5,154 nucleotides of DNA, taken from assembly GCA_004525875.1 (NCBI GenBank), contig SPBQ01000198.1:1-5154 (forward strand). Reading direction: 5' to 3'. Below, one piece after another: positions 1 through 5,154 of this stretch. The position numbers were made by a program, and so were the translations under genes. Source of the DNA: Myxococcales bacterium (GTDB lineage: Bacteria; Desulfobacterota_B; Binatia; UBA1149; SPBQ01). Positions within the stretch are counted from its first letter, which is position 1; every line of letters starts with the position of its first letter. The notes below the pieces were generated by a model, which had not been told where the DNA came from, did no database searches, and worked only from the letters and a program-made list of their open reading frames with translations.

Positions 1-303
1 CCCGCCGACCACTGGCGCACGGAGTTCACCTCGCGACAGATGTCGGCCGACGTGATCGAGGACTACTCGTACCCGGCCGACGACGATGCGGCCCGCAACA
101 ATCGCTACATCCTCGACACCGAGGTGCCGGGCGTCGGCAACGTGCGCACGCTCGGGTTCCCGCTCTACATGACCGACACACCGGCCGAGCTACGGCGCGC
201 GGCGCCGGAGGTCGGGCAGGACACGAACGAGGTCCTGCGCGAGCTCGCCGGGCTCCGAGACGACGAGATCGCGAGCCTGCGAAGTCGCAAGGTGCTCGCC
301 TGA
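1..303 (+). CDS. Family III (CaiB/BaiF-type) CoA-transferase, C-terminal end only (5' cut by window edge)
   Basis: The frame is open from base 1 and closes with TGA at 301-303, giving the last 100 codons of a longer gene. The internal ATG at 40 is not a credible start because coding sequence continues in frame to the window edge. What is seen is the usual ending of the family: a segment with PGVGNVRTLGFPLYMTDTPA, where the chain returns from the small domain, then the APEVGQDTNEVLREL block and a short C-terminal helix ending RSRKVLA. The 'P..GQDT.EVL..L' block closes most CaiB/BaiF proteins of about 400 residues. Family members move CoA between acyl-CoA and free carboxylic acids in the cytoplasm. 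The catalytic aspartate and the substrate-binding part lie outside the window, so activity and substrate cannot be judged. The next gene, of the same family, begins 22 bases downstream, suggesting one operon. Confidence 0.85.
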   Translation, partial: PADHWRTEFTSRQMSADVIEDYSYPADDDAARNNRYILDTEVPGVGNVRTLGFPLYMTDTPAELRRAAPEVGQDTNEVLRELAGLRDDEIASLRSRKVLA

Positions 304-325
304 CGGACCCGGTGCTGATCGGACG

Positions 326-1549
326 ATGACTGAACCATCTGCAAGACCGCTCGAAGGCCTCCGCGTCATCGACCTCACGATGTGGTTCCAGGGCCCTGTG
401 GCAGGCCAGCACCTGGCCGACCTCGGCGCCGAGGTGATCCACTTCGAGAACCCCAAGGGCGGGGATCTCGCCCGTGGCATCAGCAGCATCAAGGCGCTGC
501 CGGTCGGTGACTGGAACCAGTACTTCCTCGTCATCAACCGCAACAAGAAGAGCATGGCCGTCGACCTCAACAAGCCGCAGGGGCGCGAGATCATGCACAA
601 GCTCGTCGAGACCTCCGACGTGTTCCTCACCAACTTGAGCGCCAAGGCGCTCGAGAAGTGGGACGTCGGCTACGAGCGACTCGCGGGCATCAACCCGCGT
701 CTGGTCTACGCGATGGGGAGTGGTTACGGCCCCAAGGGTACGATCACCAAGCCGTCGTTCGATATGACGGTACAGGCGTTGATCGGCCTGATGGCCCGCC
801 AGGGTGAGCCCGGCCAGCCGCCGGTGTATCTGGGCATGGGCTCGGGCGATGCGATGGGCGGCCTGATGGCGGCGTTCGGGATCATGCTCGCGCTCAACGC
901 GCGCGAGAGGACGGGCCGTGGGCAGTTCCTCGATGCGTCGCTGTACGGGGCTCAGCTCTTCATGGCGGCGCCTTCCTTCCTCGGCTACCTGGCCACACGG
1001 CGCGACCGCTACTCACGCCAGGTTTCGCGCAAGGACGCCGAGAACCCACTGACCAACACCTACGCAGCCAGCGACGGATGGCTCTTTCTAGCAATGCCGA
1101 ACCGCGACGCGGCCTACGCCGCGCTGTGCAAGGCACACGGCGACGCAGCGCTTGCGAACGACGAGCGGTTCACGACCATGCGCGGACGGATGAAGAACGC
1201 CACCGCCCTGATCTCCGAGCTTGATGCTCGGTTCGCCGCACGGCCCAAGCAGCACTGGATCGAGGCGTTCGCCGAGCACGGTGTCACGGCCTCTGCCGTC
1301 GGCACGCTCAAGGATCTCAGTGAGGACGAGCAGGCCTGGGCCAACGACTACTTCGTGAAGGCCCACTGCTCGCAGGTGAATCGTGAGGTCAGCGTCCGCG
1401 GGCTACCGGTGTCCTTCGCCAAGACGCCGGGCCGTGTCGATACGCTTGGCCCCGAGCTCGGTCAGGACACCGAGCTCATCCTGTTCGACACGCTGGGCTA
1501 CGACTGGGACCGCATCGCCGAGTTCAAGTCGACCGGCGCGATTCTCTGA
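326..1549 (+). CDS. Family III (CaiB/BaiF-type) CoA-transferase, complete
   Basis: Encodes 407 residues, the normal length for cytoplasmic CoA-transferases of the formyl-CoA transferase/CaiB/BaiF family, which pass CoA from an acyl-CoA donor to a carboxylate through aspartyl anhydride and thioester intermediates. Visible landmarks are PLEGLRVIDLT (residues 8-18), LADLGAEVIHFENP (30-43), the INRNKKS block (70-76), the TSDVFLTN block (96-103), and GSGDAMGG (172-179), whose Asp175 aligns with catalytic Asp169 of Oxalobacter formyl-CoA transferase. ARERTGRGQ (192-200) and GPELGQDTELIL near the C-terminus are also typical. The oxalate-pathway glycine-rich loop (GGGGQP) is not present, so a formyl-CoA/oxalate role is unlikely. 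ATG 326 is the only reasonable start; upstream there is only a weak GGA at 321-323, so translation may depend on read-through from the preceding gene. The acid handled is unknown. Family confidence is high, substrate confidence nil. Confidence 0.95.
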   Translation: MTEPSARPLEGLRVIDLTMWFQGPVAGQHLADLGAEVIHFENPKGGDLARGISSIKALPVGDWNQYFLVINRNKKSMAVDLNKPQGREIMHKLVETSDVFLTNLSAKALEKWDVGYERLAGINPRLVYAMGSGYGPKGTITKPSFDMTVQALIGLMARQGEPGQPPVYLGMGSGDAMGGLMAAFGIMLALNARERTGRGQFLDASLYGAQLFMAAPSFLGYLATRRDRYSRQVSRKDAENPLTNTYAASDGWLFLAMPNRDAAYAALCKAHGDAALANDERFTTMRGRMKNATALISELDARFAARPKQHWIEAFAEHGVTASAVGTLKDLSEDEQAWANDYFVKAHCSQVNREVSVRGLPVSFAKTPGRVDTLGPELGQDTELILFDTLGYDWDRIAEFKSTGAIL

Positions 1550-1558
1550 TTCTCGAAC

Positions 1559-1563
1559 GGAGG
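1559..1563 (+). promoter_or_regulatory. Ribosome binding site of the third CoA-transferase gene
   Basis: GGAGG lies four bases before ATG 1568, in the 18-base gap after the previous stop. It is the strongest Shine-Dalgarno match seen near a start in this window and supports ATG 1568 as the start. The gap leaves no room for a separate promoter plus terminator, so the gene is probably cotranscribed with the one before it. Confidence 0.7.
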
Positions 1564-1567
1564 CTTC

Positions 1568-2779
1568 ATGACCACTGCCAAGGGCCCGCTGGAGGGCATC
1601 CGCGTCCTCGACATGGCCACCATGCTGGCCGGGCCCTACGCCGCGACCTTGCTCGGCGACCTGGGCGCGGACGTGATCAAGGTCGAGTCGCACTATGGTG
1701 ACGACAGCCGTCATCTCGGTCCCGAGCGCGCGGGAGAGCGCTCGCCGTTCTTGAGCATCAACCGTAACAAGCGCAGCCTCGTCCTCGACCTGCGTCGCGA
1801 ACCGGCACAGCAGGCGTTCGCGCGCTTGCTCGCGACCACGGACGTCCTTGTTACGAACGTCCGCGAGCCGTCGCTTTCGAAGCTCGGTCAGAGCTACGAG
1901 CAGGTGCGAGCGCACCGCGCGGACATCATCTGGGCCTGCGTGACCGCCTTCGGCCCCGACGGCCCGTACGCCGGCCGTCCCGGTATCGATTTCCTGGCGC
2001 AGGGGTACGCGGGACTCCTCTCGCTCAACGGCCATCCGGGCGACAAGCCGGTTCGCGTCACGGTTCCGCTGATCGACACGATGACCTCCGAGCTGGTCTG
2101 CTCCGGCGTGCTGGCGGCGCTCTTTCACCGCGAGAGGACCGGCCAGGGCCAGCGCCTCGACGTGTGCCTGCTCGACGCGCTGGTGCACGCGCAGTGCAGC
2201 GGCATCGGTGCGTGGTTCCTCAAGGAAGAGGTCACCCCGAAGACGGGCAATCGCAGCCAGTACTTCGCACCGTCCGGCGTCTACCCGACGAAGGATGGCA
2301 AGAGCGTTGTCATCACGTGTCCGTCGGACAAGTTCTTTCGCAATCTCGCCGGCGCTTTCGAGGCCGGCTGGGCAGAGGACCCGCGCTTCCGGACCATCGC
2401 CGATCGGCTCGCCAACCAGGATGAGCTCGACGGTGTGGTCTCGGAGGCCACTCGCCGCTTCGTGCGCGAGGACCTGGTCGAACGGCTCGTGGCCGCCGAC
2501 GTGCTGACCGCGCCGATCAAGGAGATCCAGGAGGTCGCCGACGATCCGCAGGTGCGTCACAACGGCATGATCGCTGCGACCGACCACGCCATCCTCGGTT
2601 CGCTCGAGGTTACGGGCTGCCCGATCAAGCTCAGCGGCTCGCCTGCGGCGGTGCGACGCAGCCCGCCCGTGCACGGGCAACACACCGTCGAGCTGCTTGC
2701 CGAGCTCGGCTATGACGACGATCAAGTCGCCGCCATGATCGAGGAGCGCGACGCCGGCGCGATGCGTTCGCGCCGCTGA
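1568..2779 (+). CDS. Family III (CaiB/BaiF-type) CoA-transferase, complete, second full copy of the family
   Basis: Encodes 403 residues and closely follows the CaiB/BaiF pattern. Landmarks are PLEGIRVLDMATMLAGPYAA (residues 7-26), LGDLGADVIKVE (29-40), the SINRNKRSLVLDL block (63-75), TTDVLVTN (90-97), FGPDGPYAGRPGIDFLAQG (128-146), LIDTMTSELVCSGVLAAL (168-185), HRERTGQGQ (187-195) and PPVHGQHTVELLAELGY near the end. Asp170 in LIDTMT aligns with catalytic Asp169 of formyl-CoA transferase, so an active enzyme is expected. The predicted role is CoA transfer between an acyl-CoA and a free acid in the cytoplasm. It differs from its upstream neighbour throughout, so the two are old paralogues rather than a fresh duplication. 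Some family III enzymes work as two different subunits from adjacent genes (BbsE/BbsF in toluene degradation, SmtA/SmtB in Chloroflexus); pairing with the upstream protein is therefore possible but not shown. Substrate unknown. Confidence 0.96.
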   Translation: MTTAKGPLEGIRVLDMATMLAGPYAATLLGDLGADVIKVESHYGDDSRHLGPERAGERSPFLSINRNKRSLVLDLRREPAQQAFARLLATTDVLVTNVREPSLSKLGQSYEQVRAHRADIIWACVTAFGPDGPYAGRPGIDFLAQGYAGLLSLNGHPGDKPVRVTVPLIDTMTSELVCSGVLAALFHRERTGQGQRLDVCLLDALVHAQCSGIGAWFLKEEVTPKTGNRSQYFAPSGVYPTKDGKSVVITCPSDKFFRNLAGAFEAGWAEDPRFRTIADRLANQDELDGVVSEATRRFVREDLVERLVAADVLTAPIKEIQEVADDPQVRHNGMIAATDHAILGSLEVTGCPIKLSGSPAAVRRSPPVHGQHTVELLAELGYDDDQVAAMIEERDAGAMRSRR

Positions 2780-2818
2780 CGCGATGACGGGTCCGCCGGC
2801 CGTGCCCGGGGCGGGTAG

Positions 2819-2841
2819 GGCGGCGTTTGATCGGTGCCGCC
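2819..2841 (+). other. GC-rich hairpin in the gap between the CoA-transferase cluster and the two-component genes
   Basis: GGCGGC (2819-2824) pairs perfectly with GCCGCC (2836-2841), with one more G-T wobble inside (2825/2835), leaving a loop of about nine bases. It lies 40 bases after the last CoA-transferase stop, where a terminator would be expected. There is no T tract afterwards (the following bases are GCGCCCC), so it does not meet the criteria for an intrinsic terminator. In such GC-rich DNA a six-pair stem can arise by chance. Confidence 0.3.
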
Positions 2842-2854
2842 GCGCCCCTATCTT
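2827..2854 (+). promoter_or_regulatory. Weak sigma70-like promoter candidate before the response regulator
   Basis: TTGATC (2827-2832) and TATCTT (2849-2854) are separated by 16 bases, each matching four of six bases of the -35 and -10 consensus. This is the only AT-richer patch in the 87-base gap. Against it: transcription would begin near base 2861, downstream of the GAAGG ribosome binding site, giving an almost leaderless message, and it overlaps the hairpin. Low confidence; the true promoter may lie elsewhere or the genes may be read from upstream. Confidence 0.2.
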
Positions 2855-2855
2855 C

Positions 2856-2860
2856 GAAGG
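2856..2860 (+). promoter_or_regulatory. Ribosome binding site that decides the response regulator start
   Basis: GAAGG ends six bases before ATG 2867, an ideal spacing. An in-frame GTG at 2834 would add 11 residues (PPRPYLRRSR-type, basic, unlike the family) and has no comparable site before it. The site therefore favours ATG 2867. Confidence 0.6.
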
Positions 2861-2866
2861 TCGAGA

Positions 2867-3577
2867 ATGTCGGGGCGCACGATCCTCACCGTCGATGACG
2901 ACCGCACGATTCGTGAGACGGTAGCGTTCGCGCTCGAGCAGAACGGTTTCGGCTGCGATCTCGCCACGGGTGGAGAGGAGGCCCTGCGGTTGTTCGATGG
3001 CAATCGACACGATCTGGTCATTCTCGACGTGTCGATGCCGCCCGGGCCCGATGGTCTCGAGGTGTGCCGGCAGCTGCGCCGGCGCAGCGAGGTTCCCGTA
3101 CTGTTCCTGTCGGCGCTGGTCGAGGAGACCGACCGCATCGTCGGGCTCGAGCTCGGCGCCGATGACTACCTGACCAAGCCGTTCAGCCCCCGCGAACTCG
3201 TCGCCCGCGTGCGTGCGATCCTGCGACGCAGCGGCGATCGGACGCCGGCACCGGCCGGGCGCGACGCCGAAGCGGCCGGTGCCCGCTTCGAGCACGAGCG
3301 CCTCGCGCTCGACGCGCCCGCACACCGCGTCTCGTGGGACGATTCCGACGTCGCGCTCACCGCCAGCGAGTTCAAGCTACTGTGCGCGCTGCTGCGCCGG
3401 CCCGGTCACGTGCTCACGCGCGACCAGCTCATGGACGCGCTCGGCGATGCGGTCGTGAGCGATCGCACGATCGACAGTCATCTGCGCAACCTGCGCAAGA
3501 AGTTCCGCGCGGCGGGCGCAGACACGGTCCTCGAGACCGTCGCCGGGGTCGGCTACAGGCTGGGCAGCTGCCTGTGA
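2867..3577 (+). CDS. OmpR/PhoB-family response regulator, CreB-like
   Basis: Encodes 236 residues from ATG 2867. Residues 1-121 form a receiver domain: acidic triad Asp10-Asp11-Asp12 after ILTV, phosphoacceptor Asp54 in VILDVSMPP, switch Ser82 in VLFLSA, and Lys104 in LTKPF. A Pro/Ala/Gly-rich linker (about 122-139) leads to a winged-helix DNA-binding domain (about 140-236) with LTASEFKLLCALLRRPG, the recognition-helix region DRTIDSHLRNLRKKF (199-213) and the wing GVGYRLG. It is a cytoplasmic transcription factor, active when phosphorylated, probably by the kinase that follows. ETDR..GLELGADDYLTKPFSPREL and the RVSWDD..VALT segment recall E. coli CreB as I remember it; this is similarity from memory, not a computed match, so no gene symbol is given. 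One oddity is an extra residue in the loop after Asp54 (DVSMPPGPDG instead of the usual spacing). Its target genes are unknown. The stop overlaps the kinase start. Confidence 0.95.
   Translation: MSGRTILTVDDDRTIRETVAFALEQNGFGCDLATGGEEALRLFDGNRHDLVILDVSMPPGPDGLEVCRQLRRRSEVPVLFLSALVEETDRIVGLELGADDYLTKPFSPRELVARVRAILRRSGDRTPAPAGRDAEAAGARFEHERLALDAPAHRVSWDDSDVALTASEFKLLCALLRRPGHVLTRDQLMDALGDAVVSDRTIDSHLRNLRKKFRAAGADTVLETVAGVGYRLGSCL
3247..3283 (+). repeat. Perfect 11-base inverted repeat inside the response regulator linker
   Basis: GGCACCGGCCG (3247-3257) is the exact reverse complement of CGGCCGGTGCC (3273-3283), with a 15-base loop. It lies in the part of the gene coding for the Pro/Ala-rich linker between the receiver and DNA-binding domains, where protein constraint is low. 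A function in mRNA folding is possible, but GC-rich linker codons can produce such a match by chance. Confidence 0.5.
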
Positions 3578-5154
3578 CGCGCGGTGGCCGGCAGCCGCGG
3601 CTGCGCACCGTTCTCGCAGTGCTGGCGGTCGTGATCCTGCTGCTGCCGGTCATGGTGATCTACCGCGTGTTCGAGACCGAGCTCGCGCGACAGACCGAGG
3701 CGGAGCTCTACGCGCAGGCGGCGTTCATCGAGGCGGCGGTCGTCATGGCGCTGGCCGACGAGCGTGTGCGGCAGGCGGAGCTCGGCAAGCAGATCCGGTG
3801 GCGGAGGTGGGCCGCATCCCAGGGGTACCGGAAAGCGCCCGCGGAGTTCTCGACCGGCGGCGGCGAGTTCAATCCGGTTCCGCTCACGATCGATCCGACC
3901 CGCCAGCCGCTGCTCGGTGTACCCCGCTATCCGGAGCCGGTCGGTGAGCAGCCGGTAGATCTTCTGATAGAAGCGGCTGGGCTGCGGGTCGAGCCCCTGC
4001 TGCGCAGGGCCCAGCTCCGGACCTTGGCGAGCGCCAGGGTCCTCGATCAGTGGGGTCGGGTCGTGGCCGCCACCAACGAACGACGCGGCGTGTTCGCCCA
4101 CGGCATGCCGGAGGTCGAGTCGGCACTTTCCGGGCGGCCTGCGAGCGTGCTGCGTGCACGCACCGAGCAGCCGTTGCCGGGAGGGCTGTGGCGCAAGAGC
4201 CTGACGACGGTGGCGCGGGCCGGTGAGCGGACCGTCTACGTCGGTTACCCGCTGATCATTCGCGATCGCGTCGTGGGCGCCGTCGTGCTCGGCCGCACGC
4301 CGCGCAACGTGATGAAGGCGCTCTACGACCGGCGTGGCCGCGTACTGGCCTCGGCCGCGCTGGCTCTGCTCGCCGCCGTCTTCCTGGCGTGGCTCGTGTC
4401 CGTAGCGGTGACCGGGCCGGTGAGCGCACTGGTCCGGCAATCGCGGCTCGTGGAACGGGGAGACGCACGGGGAACGCGCCCCGTCAGCAGCCCGGTCACG
4501 GCCGAGATCCGACAGCTGTCGGATGCGCTGGCGCGGACGGCCGAGACGCTCGGCCGCCGTGACGGCTACATTCGCGAGTTCGCCCGTAACGTCTCGCACG
4601 AGTTCAAGACGCCGCTCACGGGGATTCGCGGCGCGGTCGAGTTGCTCGGCGACTACGGCGCGACGATGAGCGCCGAAGAGCACAGTAACTTCCTCGCCAA
4701 CATCGCGGGCGCGACCGACCGGCTCGAGCGGCTCACCGCAGACATGCTCGAGCTCGCCCGTGCCGATATCGTGGTCCCCGAGCAGCAGCGCTTCGTTCTG
4801 GGCGAGCTGCTCGACGAGATCCGCGAACGTTACGCGGGCCGCGGGCTGCGCGTGGACGTGGAGGGAGATGCGCTCGATGCCGGCATCTCGATGAAGAGCG
4901 CGATCGCCGACACGATCGTCGCGAATTTGCTCGACAACAGTCTGCGGCACCGGGCCTCGCGGGTGGTGGTCCGCGCCCTGGCCCTGTCGGGCGAGCGGAT
5001 CGAGGTTCGCGTGAGCGACGACGGCCCCGGCATCGCCGATGAGATCGCGGACGAGATCTTCACGCCGTTCTTCACGACCGCGGCCGACAGCGACGGTACC
5101 GGGCTGGGCCTGGCGATCGTCCGTAGCTATCTCGGTCGCCACGGCGGTGAGATC
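3574..5154 (+). CDS. Membrane sensor histidine kinase, CreC-like, 3' end cut by window edge
   Basis: GTG 3574 overlaps the regulator stop as GTGA and the frame stays open to the window end (527 codons), so translation is probably coupled to the regulator. Order of parts: short basic N-terminus; membrane helix at about 12-30; extracytoplasmic sensor at about 31-256; second membrane helix at about 257-279; HAMP domain at about 276-328 with Pro282 and Glu311; HisKA with phosphorylated His342 in VSHEFKTPLTGIRG; ATPase domain with N box ANLLDNSLRH (Asn451, Asn455), G1 box DDGPG (482-486), F box IFTPFF, and G2 box GTGLGL (508-513). All catalytic motifs are intact. The distal sensor has VLDQWGRVVAA (156-166) and a VYVGYPL...VVGAVVLGRTP block (221-243), resembling Cache-like sensors and E. 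coli CreC as remembered. Probably only the last 20-30 codons are missing. It should autophosphorylate and phosphorylate the upstream regulator's Asp54. The signal is unknown. Confidence 0.94.
   Translation, partial: MTRGGRQPRLRTVLAVLAVVILLLPVMVIYRVFETELARQTEAELYAQAAFIEAAVVMALADERVRQAELGKQIRWRRWAASQGYRKAPAEFSTGGGEFNPVPLTIDPTRQPLLGVPRYPEPVGEQPVDLLIEAAGLRVEPLLRRAQLRTLASARVLDQWGRVVAATNERRGVFAHGMPEVESALSGRPASVLRARTEQPLPGGLWRKSLTTVARAGERTVYVGYPLIIRDRVVGAVVLGRTPRNVMKALYDRRGRVLASAALALLAAVFLAWLVSVAVTGPVSALVRQSRLVERGDARGTRPVSSPVTAEIRQLSDALARTAETLGRRDGYIREFARNVSHEFKTPLTGIRGAVELLGDYGATMSAEEHSNFLANIAGATDRLERLTADMLELARADIVVPEQQRFVLGELLDEIRERYAGRGLRVDVEGDALDAGISMKSAIADTIVANLLDNSLRHRASRVVVRALALSGERIEVRVSDDGPGIADEIADEIFTPFFTTAADSDGTGLGLAIVRSYLGRHGGEI

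Noticed and set aside
26..645. Two overlapping - strand open frames (190 and 151 codons) near the left edge
   Set aside because: They lie antisense to the end of the first CoA-transferase and the start of the second, both of which have clear family motifs; the translations are Arg/Pro-rich and featureless.
2819..2848. Intrinsic (rho-independent) terminator after the CoA-transferase cluster
   Set aside because: The stem is present but is followed by GCGCCCC, not a T tract, so it does not qualify as a terminator and is listed only as a hairpin.
2834..2866. Upstream GTG start adding 11 residues to the response regulator
   Set aside because: The added residues are basic and unlike the family, which normally begins a few residues before the ILTVDDD strand; the GAAGG site spaced six bases before ATG 2867 favours the shorter form.
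1403..3325. A 640-codon open frame on the - strand spanning the third CoA-transferase and the regulator
   Set aside because: It runs antisense across two well-recognised genes and the gap between them, its translation is low-complexity and rich in Arg/Ala/Gly/Glu with no recognisable motif, and such long antisense frames are expected in GC-rich coding DNA.
3553..5142. A 529-codon open frame on the - strand opposite the histidine kinase
   Set aside because: The + strand frame contains intact H, N, G1, F and G2 boxes plus two membrane helices. The antisense product is Arg/Gln/His-rich without a recognisable domain, so it is a shadow of the kinase.
1..5154. CRISPR array, insertion sequence, tRNA or rRNA gene, or phage-type module
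   Set aside because: Reading through found no regularly spaced direct repeats, transposase-like protein, terminal inverted repeats or RNA gene signatures; nearly all of the window is accounted for by five protein genes.

Overview
This 5,154-base window comes from a GC-rich bacterial genome (my reading, not counted; roughly two thirds G+C). Every supported gene is on the + strand and genes are tightly packed: gaps of 22 and 18 bases, one gap of 87 bases, and one 4-base overlap. The overall style (GTG start, OmpR-type regulator with a HAMP-type kinase, several family III CoA-transferases) suits a proteobacterial or related environmental lineage. I cannot place it more precisely from this sequence.

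Region 1 (bases 1-2779) holds three consecutive family III (CaiB/BaiF-type) CoA-transferase genes. The first is cut by the left edge and only its last 100 codons are present. The next two are complete (407 and 403 residues). They are clearly different proteins rather than recent copies, and each keeps an aspartate at the position aligned with the catalytic Asp169 of formyl-CoA transferase. They probably form one transcription unit for activating or exchanging CoA on carboxylic acids. No substrate can be read from the sequence.

Region 2 (bases 2780-2866) is the only real intergenic gap. It holds a GC-rich hairpin without a T tract, a weak promoter-like pair and a good ribosome binding site for the next gene.

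Region 3 (bases 2867-5154) is a two-component system: a CreB/OmpR-like response regulator followed, with a GTGA overlap, by a membrane histidine kinase that runs off the right edge shortly after its G2 box. Domain layout and several sequence blocks of both proteins recall E. coli CreB/CreC. The kinase has an extracytoplasmic sensor of about 225 residues between two membrane helices. Whether the system controls the CoA-transferase genes is not shown here.

I did not find a clearly new type of biological system. The points most worth checking are the three-gene CoA-transferase cluster, the CreBC-like pair beside it, the kinase's sensor domain, and a one-residue insertion in the regulator next to its phosphorylation site.
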